Made by a program: the position numbers and the translations under genes. From NCBI RefSeq assembly GCF_020080835.1, contig NC_058162.1:27490758-27554757 (forward strand): a stretch of 64,000 nt of DNA, in the 5' to 3' direction. Position 1 is the first letter of the stretch. Each line of letters begins with the position of its first letter. The notes beneath the pieces were generated by a model. That model had not been told where the DNA came from and searched no databases. It saw only the letters and a program-made list of their open reading frames with translations. Source of the stretch: Cotesia glomerata. Lineage: Eukaryota > Arthropoda > Insecta > Hymenoptera > Braconidae. This document shows, one piece after another, positions 46,959 through 58,224 of the stretch.

Positions 46959-48483
46959 AATGACTCACGTAATGTGTGAATTGTTGAATTTTTTTTAATA
47001 TTTTAAAGTTATAAAATGTGTGATATTTATTAAATCTCTAGTGATCATTTTTTATTCATATCTCAATAAATTGTGTGATAAAATAAATTATTTTATGCTT
47101 TATATGAAAGAAAAAAAAAAAAAAAAAAAAAAAAAAAATGCTTAATATATTATTATTTATAAATTATGTATAATGTTTTTATTATAATAAAAGTTTTGAA
47201 TATTTGTGAAAAAAATGTCTTCTATTATATAACATTATATCATACATTTAATAATCTCAGTCATTAAAGTTCATTCGCATCACCATCATTATTATTATCA
47301 TCATTCATGTGGTAATTGACATTATTTGTCAGAACGAATTTATCTTTGATAAGACCATTATTGTGATGAGCTTTGATAGACGGAAATTGAATTAATTGAG
47401 TTTATAATCAATTGGATTTGTTTGAAAAATACTACCTTTTTTTCTTCTTATTTTTCTTCATTGACACACTTTTATTTTAAAATAAAGTTTCATATTTTTA
47501 AAAGTATACCAATGATTTAATTGTAAGTCTGAAGGTGAACTAGTTAGTGACGGCATTATATATATATATACATAACAACTTAAGATGTTAAAAAAGTATA
47601 AGTGCGTATTTTATGTATCTAATTAATTTCCTTGTATAATCCTTCGAGAATTTGCGCAGTTATTTAAGATAATCATATAATATATCTTTATTGAATAATA
47701 TTAGATAAAATTTTTCAATTATAAAAACCGAAATTTTCCGGATATAATTTGAATGATAATTTCATTCAAGGCTGAAAAAAAAAAAAATAAAAAGCTTTTG
47801 AAATTAGATGTTTATTTTATTGCGGAAGCTTCTGGATGTAGTAAATAATAAAAATAAATAAACTGACGATGCGCTCATTCGTTCTGACGAGCTTTGATTA
47901 CTATAAATGCAAGTAGGGTGGTTTATTAATGCAAATCATCAACAATAAGGATTAGATTGAGAGAAACGAGTTGGTGTTGAAAGATGAGAGACGAGGGGAT
48001 GAGGTACATCAGGTCTACTCATATAAGAACATCGTAACCGGTAGATTTTTATTCATTCTGTTTGTATCTGTAAGACCTGTTGTACCTCTCGGTTGGTATA
48101 ATACTTTCACTTTATATTACATATCTTGCTTTTACTTGTTATTTTTATTGTTTCAAGTGATTAAATTTTATTTTATCAATTACTTTAAATAAATATTCAC
48201 CCAGGTTAGAATTTAATTGGTAGTTTTATCCTCTATAAGCTTAAAGATTATCGAGTTTTAAAAAATACATAAATAATAAAATTATCACAGTGTTTACATT
48301 TAAATATCTGTTAATGTCAAAGTATTCTAACAATATAAATGGATGGATATTTCCTGGGGAATTTCGAGGTCGATTTACACGAGTGTAACAAATAAAATAA
48401 CAATTAGCACGACATGTCTAACTCTAAATAAAATTTTTTAAATTTAACAATACTAATAAATTTTTTGTTTTAGCAATAAAAAA
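46959..48483. other. Intergenic region between tetraspanin and superoxide dismutase
   Basis: Begins with the tetraspanin 3' UTR (AATAAA-type signals near 47065 and 47080) and a poly-A run at 47110-47138. A short open frame at 47971-48192 shows no family features and is probably chance. TTTTTTGTTTTAG ending at 48473 looks like a 5' UTR splice acceptor of the next gene. Confidence 0.5.
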
Positions 48484-49074
48484 ATGAAATCGTCAATTGT
48501 GTTACTGCTGGCTTTTGCTGCAGTAGCGGTGAGTAAAGATATTGTCGGTGTTGTGAAGCTTATGCCACATGACAGCACCAAATTTGTCACTGGAAATCTT
48601 AAATTCGTTCAAAGTAATCCCACTGGACCTGTTACTATTACTGGAACAATAAATGGACTCACTCCGGGTAAACATGGATTCCATGTTCATGAAAAGGGAG
48701 ATCTTACAAACAACTGCACTACTACTGGCGGACATTTCAATCCAACAAATGTAAAATATATTAATTATCGTTGTTTAAATAAATAATAATAGTAATTGAT
48801 AATGAATTAATTATTTTAGCAAGCTCATGGAGCACCAACAGACACTGTTAGACACATTGGAGACCTTGGAAACATTGAAGCAACAGCTCAAGGTGTTGCC
48901 ACTGTAAACATTGTTGACAAAATGATCTCTCTATCTGGACCAAACAGCATTATTGGACGCGCTGTTGTTGTTCACTCAAGTGTTGATGATCTCGGTAAAG
49001 GAGGTCATGAATTGTCCAAGACAACTGGAAACGCAGGAACACGCTGGAGTTGTGGAGTTATCGGTATTATGTAA
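48484..49074 (+). CDS. Sod3: Secreted (extracellular-type) Cu/Zn superoxide dismutase, 2 exons
   Basis: Exons 48484-48750 and 48820-49074 give 173 residues. The N-terminus MKSSIVLLLAFAAVAVSK is a signal peptide. All active-site residues are present: copper ligands H67, H69, H84 and H141; zinc ligands H84, H92, H101 and D104; the structural disulfide C78-C167; and the substrate-guiding arginine R164. Motifs KHGFHVHEKGD, GGHFNP and the closing GNAGTRWSCGVIGIM are classical. The enzyme converts superoxide to hydrogen peroxide and oxygen, here probably in the haemolymph or secretory pathway. The polypeptide has no C-terminal anchor. The predicted 5' UTR acceptor at 48473 places the start codon just inside an exon. 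Confidence 0.95.
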
Positions 49075-49567
49075 GCGGAATACATCAGCGGGGAGCTATA
49101 TTTATCTTTGGATAACACTAAAAATTTTTAACTCTAATGGCTTTACTCTACTATTTTTTTTTTTTTTTTGCTTTTACATATTATTTGGAGAATTAATTTT
49201 AATTACTACAGTCTTAAACGCATTATGGAGATTTTTATTTATATGATGAAACATATATAATTACTGTATATTGGTAGTATTGAAGAATTAAACCATCTCA
49301 TTATTATGTATACAAAAAATTGTATTAAAGTAACTAAACGTGTATAATATTTTTCTCATAACTGTCATATGGTTGAATGTTTAAAATAAATTTATCTCCT
49401 AGCATTTAATTTTGACTGTTGTTGTATGTCTGATGATAATAATAACCAATAAATACAGATATTAACTTGCATAATCAAAAAAATTTTATTTTACCAGTAA
49501 ACCTTTTTATATTGTGATTGAAATTCAATTGGAGTTTACAGTAAAAGATACTGTCTGATTTAATTTA

Positions 49568-49763
49568 ATGAAAATAAAGTTAGCCGACATCTAAAAATTT
49601 TTATGATTTTTTTTATTAAACAATTATTAAAAAAAAATTTTTTTCATTTGTTAAAAAATTTAAAAACTATAAGTGCTATTTTTTAAAAATATTTTTTAGT
49701 TATAAATTAATAAAATTAAGGAAAATAAAAAAATCAAAAATGTCGGCTAACTTTATTATTATT
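49568..49763. repeat. MITE-like element, subfamily A
   Basis: Left end AAATAAAGTTAGCCGACATC, right end AATGTCGGCTAACTTTATTA; one of the best-preserved copies, with core AAAACTATAAGTGC. Confidence 0.85.
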
Positions 49764-50654
49764 TTAATTTAATTATTGCTCCATAATCTTTAATAAAATG
49801 CATGCTTGAAAAATATAAACTAAATCACATATTTTTTATCTGCAATTGGGTGTAATTGTGCACTAAGTTATCTCACCGAGTTTTTAATTTAATCCAGAAT
49901 CTCTGAAACTTGATTATCGTGTCACTAACATCCTGATACTTTCACATTACTTGCTTGTTGATCAGCTGTCACTTGTAAACAACTTGTAACCCGCGCAATT
50001 CATCACATGGGGAATGTGTCACGTGGGTGCGCGCCGCCATTAGTGTGTTATTTGTTAAAAAAAACTGCAGGTGGCTCTACAAGTTAGTCACATTGCAATA
50101 AATCAATTTAAAATTTTAAATTTAAAATTTTAAATTTTCATCCCGCGTGTTGAGATGTGAATTTTAATTAAAACTTTAGTACTTGAAATACAATATTGAT
50201 TATTCCTTAATTTTATTATAATATAAAGGTAATAACAATAATAATAATAATTATTATTATTATTATATCTTTTAGAGTTTTGGCAATGAAGGATGTTCTG
50301 GCGTACCGTCAACAGATCACAAAATTAAAAATTTGAATAATGTATACAAAATTATAATTTCATTATTATAATAATTCCCTTAACTATTGAAACTACTCAA
50401 GTAATTAATTTAAAAAATGACAGGTTATTCGTTGTAGTAATTTCTAAATTTATAAAAGTGAGTTGCGTCATTCATAACAAAAAAAAAACCCGTTCAAATA
50501 AAAATACAATTTGAATATTTGTGTAATATTTATAACATGTTATATAACATATTTATGAGATACATATACAGAGAATAGTCTATTATATTCAGTTATTGTG
50601 TTCCGATAAATGGAGTGAGACAGCTCTAGTCTGCGAATAATAGTTTGATATAAC

Positions 50655-50673
50655 ACACACACACACACACACA
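50655..50673. repeat. (CA)n microsatellite
   Basis: About nine CA units. Confidence 0.85.
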
Positions 50674-50743
50674 TGAGAAGAGAGTGAATTTATCTTTGTA
50701 TATTGCACCCGATAAAAGGAATATGCTGAATAAAAGGCAACTA

Positions 50744-50748
<5 letters not shown>

Positions 50749-50783
<35 letters not shown>
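50749..50783. repeat. (ATT)n microsatellite
   Basis: About twelve ATT units. Confidence 0.9.
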
Positions 50784-51157
50784 GTAAACATTTTAGATTC
50801 ATTTCTTCATCAGTCTATTCAGAGTCTCGATCAGCTCTCTTTTCTTGATTTTAATTTATCTCAACATAATTGCAGACTTAAAAAGTACAAATAGTTGCCA
50901 ATTGACATGCTCGAATTTAAAGATAAAAGTTATTTAAGCAGCAATCCCCAATAAAATTTCTTTAAATTCAGTATTTAACGGATACTCGGCAAGAGCGGTT
51001 CATTTTGTTCATTCGCTGCATCACGGTTATTGAATAATTGACTCATCACTCATTACTGATTCAACTGGTGCCATTAACGTTTCTCACTGTCGCTTTAAAC
51101 ATTTGTTGCGCTCTATTACGATATTTTTATTTTAAATAAATATTTTTAGTTTTAAAT

Positions 51158-53492
51158 ATGCTTAATGCGGGTAAATTGGTCCTAGGAATTGATTTGGGCA
51201 CCACTTCAGTTAAAGTTATTATCTTATCGACGGAAACAAAGCAAATAATCGCTAAGCAGTCGAAAGAACCCCAGGCCAATGTGCCAAGTGATCTTGGAAT
51301 AGAAGGTAATAAACAGGATGTACCAAAAATCTTATCTGCTGTTCATAACTGCGTTTCTAGGCTGCCTAAAGATTTACTCAGACAGGTATTTTCATTTTTT
51401 ATTATTTATTATATTTTTTTGACTTTTTTAATTTAATTGAAAATTTAATTTGGTGAAACTCTTGATAAATCTTCATACAATTTTCTAATTCTAAACATTA
51501 TTTAAACTGACAGTTGGAACAGTGCCAACACTTGAGGAACTCTAGATACCTATAAATTAAAAAAGTTTTTTTTTTTTTAATTAATTATTTCATTCATTTT
51601 AATGGCCGTAAATGATGAACATTAATTTAGCAGATATTTTATAATTTTAAGAATTTTTTTAACAAATAAATTATGTTAAAGAAAATGAGAAAAATAAAAA
51701 ATCCAATTTTTTAGAAATAATTTTTCGGAGCAAATTTATTTAATAAAAAAAAAAAATTAAAAAATTGTCAAGCGACTGCTAACTTTAATGTCATCCGTAA
51801 ATGTTGCATTTAATTAAATTTTAGTTGTAAATGTTATAATAAAATAATGTTTATTTATTATCTAAAAATAATGTACCAGGTAAAAAGCATAGGAATATGC
51901 GGACAAATGCACGGCGTTGCATTGTGGAAAACAACCGGATCACCGGAAAAAGAAGACGGTACATTCAAATTAGAAATAGACCGGCAAAGTGTATCTCATT
52001 TGTATACATGGCAAGATGCACGGTGTGATAAAATCTTTTTGAGTACATTACCGCAATCTAAAAGTCATTTGCCAGTGCATACGGGCTTTGGATGTGCTAC
52101 TTTATTCTGGTTCGCTCGCAACAAGTCAGTTAACAAAAATTGTTATATTATTTTATTTTTTTTTTTTTTTAATCATTATTTTAATTGTAATTTATTGATT
52201 GTAGGCCGGAAAAACTACAAAAATACGACCGGTGTGGTACAGTTCAAGATTTGTTGGTGAATTTATTGACTGGAAGCGATGAAATTACTATGAGCACCCA
52301 GAATGCTGCCAGCTGGGGCTACTTTTTGACTGATCAAGCTAAGTGGGAGACTGAGTTGATGGCTAATGCGGGATTTCCAGTAAACTTGTTACCCAAGAGT
52401 ATTCTAAAACCTGGACAAGTCGCTGGGAAATTAAGACATCCTTGGTTTGGAATTCCCGCAGGTGTTCCTATAGGTAATAATAAATATTATTGTTTTTCTA
52501 AGTAAAGATTAATATTTAATAAATTTAATTAAAGGTGTTGCATTGGGTGACCTTCAGTGTTCAGTACTTGCATTATTGAAGGAACCTGACGAAGCAGTGC
52601 TAAATATTTCAACTTCTGCTCAGTTCACCTACGTTCATCCTTCATTTGACCCCAATGATTGTCCAGAATCAGGTAAAAATTTAAACCACTGATTTAAATT
52701 AAATAAAATACTATTTAATTTTTTTCAGGTAGCATAGAATACTTTCCGTACTTTAATGACAAGTATTTAGCCGTTGCTGCTTCGATGAATGGTGGAAATA
52801 CCCTAGCGACTTTTGTCAAGACTTTGCAGCACTGGGCAATGGATCTAGGCTTCTCAGTTCCGCAATGTCAGTTAATTATTTTTTATAAAATTTAATTATG
52901 TTTTGTTACTTGCTTGATTTATAATTTATAAAATAAAAAACAGCTAAAGTTTGGGAAAAGTTGATTGCGTTGGGACAAGAAGAGTCTGCAGTAAGTACGA
53001 TGGAAATAGAACCACTTCTTTTGGGCGAACGCTACGACCCAGATAAAACAGCAAGTGTCACAGGAATAACTCTTAATTCTCTTACTTTGGGGAGTGTTTT
53101 TCGATCACTTTGCTCTGGTGTAATCCGCAACCTTCATAAGTAAGTACTCTATAATCTAATCACAGTCATCTTATCTCGTTGCATTAAAAATTTTAGCTAA
53201 ATTAAATACAACTTTTTATTATTTTAAAAGAGACAATTAATAGAGTCAATATTAGCGATTTAATTAAATAAATAAATAAAATATAAAAATATGAATATTT
53301 ATTTTCAGTATGATGTCACAGGACTTGTTGAAAGCAAAAGGTATAAAACGTATAGTAGGAAACGGCTCTGGACTAGTGCGTAATCCAGTCTTACAAAAAG
53401 AAGTTACAAATTGGTACAAACTACCCTTAGAACTAGGACAATCCGGAGACGCAGCATTCGGCGCAGCCTTAGCAGCTCTCGCTTCAAATTAA
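51158..53492 (+). CDS. SHPK: Sedoheptulokinase (SHPK/CARKL), FGGY family, 7 exons
   Basis: Exons 51158-51385, 51880-52124, 52205-52473, 52535-52672, 52729-52866, 52944-53139 and 53309-53492 give 465 residues (human 478). The N-terminal phosphate loop LVLGIDLGTTSVKVIIL is near residue 7. IGICGQMHGVALWK, LYTWQDARCD and FGCATLFWFARNK follow, matching sedoheptulokinase more than xylulokinase or glycerol kinase. IPAGVPIGVALGDLQCSVLA and, in the C-terminal ATPase lobe, KRIVGNGSGLVRNPVLQKEV and GQSGDAAFGAALAAL complete the fold. The enzyme phosphorylates sedoheptulose, feeding sedoheptulose-7-phosphate into the pentose phosphate pathway. Intron 1 contains a subfamily B repeat. The stop codon lies 95 bases from the stop of the convergent EED gene. 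Confidence 0.95.
51613..51795. repeat. MITE-like element, subfamily B, in an SHPK intron
   Basis: Left end ATTAATTTAGCAGATATTTT, right end GCGACTGCTAACTTTAATGT. Confidence 0.75.
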
Positions 53493-53521
53493 ATATACAT
53501 TAATTTACTAAAGCCAATAAT

Positions 53522-53552
<31 letters not shown>

Positions 53553-53587
53553 CTTTTAAATTTAATGATAAATAATAATAAAAGTAA

Positions 53588-54862
53588 CTAATCATCTCGG
53601 TTCCACCTCCAGACAGTAGCATCATCGCAGACACACAAAAGAACAGATCCATCACGACTTAAACTGGTCTGTCTAATTGGTGCAGTGCACCGAGGATGCT
53701 GCAACGTGAAGCACCTAGCTTGGCCAGGCTCTTCAACATCCAGGTCCCAGACATAAGTTCTACCTACCTGGTTACCCAGGGCAATCGTTCGTTGCCAAAA
53801 GTCCATTGAGAACCTTATGAACCAGATATCACATTCTTTGAATTCAAACCGATGCATCACCGTCGCGCTGGTCTCGTTGTTTCTCAATTGAGAGTCCTCC
53901 AAGCGACCAGGCTTCCAGCAGACGATACAATTTTCGCAACTCTTACTGAGAATAAAGTCTCCGTACCACTTGACACAATCAACGTAGTTCCTGTGAACGT
54001 CTCGGGTGGTGAAATCCGGAAAGTGCTGAAGAATAGAATCAAACGGACGGCTATTTCTCGCTGGGTTGCAAAAGTAAGACTGCTTTATTGCCTCTTTCAT
54101 GTCCGGCTTATCCAAAGACCATAGCTTCAGAGCGTGATCCATCCCGCAGGAAATAATTCTTTGACCTTTCATGTCAAAGTCTGCGCTGAGGACTTCGTCC
54201 CGATGACCTTCAACGCCACCAAAGATCGCAATGCACACGTCAGTTTTTATATTCCAGAGCCTCAAAGCGTGGTCTTTGGACGCAGACAGCAAAACGTTGG
54301 AATCTCGTGGGTGGATTTTTAACTCGTTTATCGCGTGTCCGTGTCCAATGTAATGCTTGACACAGGTCATTGTCACTGGGCTGATAATCCTGATGACACC
54401 TCTGGAGCCGGCGACGGCCAGCAAAGGTTTTCCCAGCTCGTCAAAGGTCCACGCGCAGGTGTAAAAGTTTTCCTCACTGTCTGGATCTGAGTAGCACTGG
54501 AGCAGTCTGATGTTTGCCCCTTCAGGACACTCGTAGATGCTCACCCGATTACTACCCACCGAGGCGAAGATCAGAGGTTCACCTTCCTTCAGGTGGTGGT
54601 TGAATTGGACTCCAAATAGCGGCTGGCCATGGTCCTCTTTTATGCTACAGCAATATTTATACAGTGGCTTGTCATTAACTGGCTTATTTTTTGTCGTCTT
54701 GCTGCGTCTACGACCCTTCTTACGCGGCTTTGCCCCATTAGGAGTATCACTACGGTGAGTTCCAGCGGTAGAGTTGCTTCCGATGCTACATTCTGTCTCG
54801 TCGCTGTCGTTTTCGCTTTCCTCGTGGCTTGAAGCGTAAGCCGGAGCTCGAGCTTTCTTCAT
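53588..54862 (-). CDS. EED/esc: EED/ESC Polycomb WD40 protein, intronless
   Basis: A single uninterrupted frame of 424 residues. The N-terminal ~70 residues are acidic and then basic (KPRKKGRRRSKTTKNK), as in EED. The WD40 propeller follows, with KPLYKYCCSIKEDHGQPLFG, AGSRGVIRIISPVTMTCVKH, HGHAINELKIHPRDSNVLLS, ASKDHALRLWNI, GMDHALKLWSLD and the C-terminal DDATVWRWNRDD. These identify EED, the PRC2 subunit that binds H3K27me3 and activates the E(z) methyltransferase. The reading frame is visibly richer in G and C than its neighbours and contains no intron, unlike most genes here. Its ATG lies 10 bases after the stop codon of the upstream gene on the same strand. It could be an old retrocopy or the only EED gene. 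Confidence 0.95.
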   Translation of the reverse strand: MKKARAPAYASSHEESENDSDETECSIGSNSTAGTHRSDTPNGAKPRKKGRRRSKTTKNKPVNDKPLYKYCCSIKEDHGQPLFGVQFNHHLKEGEPLIFASVGSNRVSIYECPEGANIRLLQCYSDPDSEENFYTCAWTFDELGKPLLAVAGSRGVIRIISPVTMTCVKHYIGHGHAINELKIHPRDSNVLLSASKDHALRLWNIKTDVCIAIFGGVEGHRDEVLSADFDMKGQRIISCGMDHALKLWSLDKPDMKEAIKQSYFCNPARNSRPFDSILQHFPDFTTRDVHRNYVDCVKWYGDFILSKSCENCIVCWKPGRLEDSQLRNNETSATVMHRFEFKECDIWFIRFSMDFWQRTIALGNQVGRTYVWDLDVEEPGQARCFTLQHPRCTAPIRQTSLSRDGSVLLCVCDDATVWRWNRDD

Positions 54863-54872
54863 TATTGCCTTT

Positions 54873-55818
54873 TTATTCGGAAAGAATTAAAGATAAGTCG
54901 ATGTTTGGGCGACCGGATTGGAGATTCAAGATTCCGTGAGATAAATTAAGCACACGGTTGCCTAATAGCATACAATTTTTTTGATCCTAAAATTATAATT
55001 ATAAAATTTAATTTAACATGATTTTTTATAATAATAAAGTTAGCCGACGATTTTAATTTTTTGATTTTTTTTTTTTTTTAATAATTAAATTAGAACAAAA
55101 AAATATTTTTTAAAAATTGCACTTACAGTTTTTAAAGTTTTTTACAAGTGAAAATTTTTTTTTTTTTTAATCATTTTTTCAATAGAAAAAAAATTCTAAA
55201 AATTTTTAAATGTCGGCTAATTTAATTTTCATTGATTTCTTTGTCATAGATTTTGAAAATAAAAAACTTACGTAGATGTTGACGTTTAAAATTCTTCGTA
55301 TCAAAAATTTATCAGCAAGCACTCTAGTATTCCGGTGAGTTACATTGGTGTAAGAAGTCGGACCGTTACAGTAAACAAAAAACACAGCCCCGGTGGTAAG
55401 AAAATTTTTGTCAATGTTATTTAAATTTTCCTCGGCCTGAAAACTACAAGTGAGGTTATGTTGGACTTTATACTTTTAATAACAGTATAAAAAAAATTAA
55501 TTACCTCGAGTACGCTGTGGCTGGTCTCTCCGTTAATTATCAAAATAATAAAATCAGTAATTAACAACAATTGATCCTTTAAAACTTGAGTGATAACCTC
55601 GCACTGGTGAACTATTGCTCGTTTATTTTGTTTTCGCGCCGACTGATGCACGGAATTTGCGATTTTTTCACACAACTGCGCAGCTCCTACTATCTAAATA
55701 AAATAAATTATACATTATTTTGATGATTAATTTATATTTTTAAATTAAAACTCACCAAAAATGTTAAAATTGAATTGTCACCGCAAACACTAGCGTCGTG
55801 CCCCAACACCGCAGCCAT
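54873..55818 (-). CDS. Unknown 176-residue protein, 4 exons, immediately upstream of EED
   Basis: Exons on the minus strand are 55818-55756, 55693-55505, 55436-55272 and 54986-54873. All three introns are phase 0 with clear GT-AG sites, and the chain is open throughout, which makes a chance assembly unlikely. The protein starts MAAVLGHDASVCGDNSILTF. Residues ~22-84 look helical (GAAQLCEKIANSVHQSARKQ), with a hydrophobic patch LLLITDFIILIINGE. The C-terminal part contains TTGAVFFVYCNGPTSY and ends IDLSLILSE. I do not recognise the family; no catalytic motif or signal peptide is seen. The last intron contains a subfamily A repeat. The final exon ends with the stop codon 10 bases before the EED start, so the two may share a messenger RNA. 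Confidence 0.75.
55030..55231. repeat. MITE-like element, subfamily A, in the last intron of the unknown gene
   Basis: Left end ATAAAGTTAGCCGACGATTT, right end AAATGTCGGCTAATTTAATT; core TTGCACTTACAGTTTTTAA. Confidence 0.85.
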
Positions 55819-56117
55819 TTTACTTTTTACTCCATATTAAATAAATAATCTCCTAACAATAATAATAATAATAATTTATTTTATCTTGTAGAGTTGGTAG
55901 ACCTAACAGCCACGTGTTTATTGTTACTTTCTTCAATCGACAATTACAGTAGCTATTTAATCTCCGTACTGTCAATAACTACAAGTGCTCTATGTGCTAA
56001 ATTATTTATACTATATTTAATTATCAATTTTTGGCTATTTAAAGTAAGTATAAAATAATTAAAAATTATTATTGTTGATTAAAAAAATAATAGTAATTGT
56101 TTTTTTTAGAAAAAAAA
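55819..56117. promoter_or_regulatory. Short bidirectional promoter region (unknown gene/EED and neuferricin)
   Basis: The two start codons are 299 bases apart and divergent. A CACGTG E-box lies near 55911. TTTTTTTAG directly before 56110 is a probable 5' UTR splice acceptor for neuferricin. Confidence 0.5.
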
Positions 56118-57478
56118 ATGGCTCACAAAGTAAAAATGTGGATCCCCGTGATCCTTGCAATTGGATGGTCACTTTATTTAAACGAATGGTCTCGATCAAT
56201 CACCGGTAAATTAATCTACGGTGATTATATTGGAGCTTATAAATTATATATGGGTGATACGGATAAATTATTTAGTAAAAGTGAATTAGAGAAATTTAAT
56301 TCCCCGGAGAGTGGTTTGTACTTGTCAATTTTGGGACAAGTTTTTGACGTTTCCAAAGGAGAACAATATTACGGCAAAGGAAATACTTATCATGCATTCT
56401 TAGGTAATACTCACTAAAAGTAAATAATGCTTATTTATTTTTTTTAATTAAAATCTACTTTTACTTATATAATTAATAATTTATTAGAAAAATTGATAAA
56501 ATGAGTGATAGTTGAGCTTTCATATTTTCTATGACCTAAATAATTACCCGTTATAGTACATTAACAATAAAAATCAGTTTAAATAGTAAGCAATAAAATG
56601 TAAATATTTAAGTTAACTGTCAGTGTTTTTATTTTAAATTGCTGATACTGAAAAAATTACCGGTTATAATCAGGTTAATTGTTTAGTTTGTTTTTACATT
56701 TTATCACAAAAACAATTTAAGTAGATTATATAATTCTAAAATTTATGTTAACGAGGTTTTATAAAAGAATATTTAATTTGTATTTTATTTATAAGGACGT
56801 GATGCATCGCTAGCCTTTATTACTGGAGACTTTAGTGATAAAGGATTGACTGATGATCTGTCAAGTTTGACAAACAAGCAAGCCAAGTCATTGGACAATT
56901 GGTTAAAGTCTTACCATGACAAATATTTATTTAAAGGTATACTATTAATTATTATTATCATTGTTTTTTTTTTATAGTTTATTATTATTATTAATAAATA
57001 AATTATTTAATAGGTAAACTGGTTGGTAGATTTTATGATAAGTATGGAATGGAAACACCAGAGTACCATAAATTCTTGGCGAAGGTCTTGAAAGCCGAAG
57101 TTGAGGTATTGGAAAAAGACAAGGTCAATAAAATATTTCCTCCTTGTAATGTCGAGTGGAATTTCGAAGAAGGAACCAAGTTTTGGTGTACCAATCAAAG
57201 GTATTTTTATTGCCTAATAAATTGTAAATTATTCATGAATTATAATTTGAATTTTTTAAATTTCGTAAGAATCAACGCAATGTAATTTGTGTTTTAGTGG
57301 AGGAATATCAAGAGAATGGATAGGAGTACCAAGGCAGTATTACGAGAATCCATCTTTCCCACAGAATAGGTGTGCTTGTGTCGATTTGAAAGGCCAAGAT
57401 TATCTAAACAATAAACCCAACTTCCGAGAGTACAAAGACTGTGCTAAAGACGCTCTTGTGTGTTATGTTAAAAATTAA
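56118..57478 (+). CDS. CYB5D2: Neuferricin (CYB5D2), 4 exons
   Basis: Exons 56118-56403, 56796-56936, 57014-57200 and 57298-57478 give 264 residues, the same length as human CYB5D2. The N-terminus has an uncleaved-type hydrophobic segment MWIPVILAIGWSLYLNEW. A cytochrome-b5-like haem/steroid-binding domain follows (about 50-145): FSKSELEKFNSPESGLYLSI, GQVFDVSKGEQYYGKGNTYH and AFLGRDASLAFITGDF. The C-terminal half has conserved cysteines (PPCNVEW, FWCTNQ, NRCACVDL). The family binds haem and is secreted or membrane-linked, with roles in neuron differentiation and P450 activity. The start was placed at the ATG after a likely UTR acceptor, which gives MAHKVKMW. An alternative last exon may exist at 57675-57720. 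Confidence 0.93.
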
Positions 57479-58215
57479 CTTTCATTTATTTATAATAATT
57501 CAACTTTAAATTTTTAATTTAACAGACTTACGGTGATGGTTGAATTGAACTTTTTTTTTTTAATTTTTTTTTTTTTTTTTATTATTTCTAATTTTCTACG
57601 AGAATAAATAATTTATCATGTTTTATATATAATGTGCAGATTTAATTTATTCTCATTCTCTTTTTAAATTTCAGTGCAGTTGATGGTAAAGAAGATTTTT
57701 ACATTTTCAGATGTGAATAGCAGCGAGCTCTACTTTATTATTTATACTGATAGTTGTTATGTAGAATTTTATATATTAGATAAATATTCGACCAGAGCTG
57801 GGAATCCCAAAACATGTGATAAAGTTAGACAATGTCAAACAAAATTTTAAATCTTATTCCTGAAGACATTTAAATTAATAAAGTTTATGACAAGTCTATT
57901 TAAAATAAAAAAAAAAAAAAGAACAATCCAACATGATGAAGGAAAAAGAATTTAGCGATTACATTTTTTTTCTTTATATCTCGGAACATTGTTATATCTT
58001 ATTCTGTAGCATAAATTTAAAAAGTAAATTTTCTATATATTATTAAACTCTGTTACTCTTGGAACTCATTGTGAATTCTCTTTCTGGGTTTTTCGTCATC
58101 TCAAACGAGATATCCCGACAATGGTGAAACCACAGTGATGCAAATTGCGTCCAGACGGACTCTCGGCTCGGCTACTACCACTAACTGTGTCCTATCTCCT
58201 GTGTCAGGAGCTGCA

Positions 58216-58224
58216 CTTGTATAT
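58216..58224 (+). promoter_or_regulatory. TATA-box-like site
   Basis: TATATAAAG sits in a moderately GC-rich patch (58090-58330). A start about 30 bases downstream is inferred; the gene it serves is not in view. Confidence 0.35.

Larger units (their letters stand above)
49075..51157. other. Intergenic region between superoxide dismutase and sedoheptulokinase
   Basis: Holds a subfamily A repeat (49568-49763), a higher-GC patch at 49960-50045 with CACGTG and GCCGCCAT, a CA repeat at 50655-50673 and an ATT repeat at 50749-50783. The SHPK promoter or leader probably lies in 50800-51157. No coding exon is supported. Confidence 0.55.

Noticed and set aside
47971..48192. 73-codon plus-strand frame upstream of the superoxide dismutase
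   Set aside because: Hydrophobic AT-rich translation without family features; likely UTR or intergenic.
53852..54832. Several plus-strand frames within the EED region
   Set aside because: Shadow frames of the GC-rich EED coding sequence on the opposite strand.
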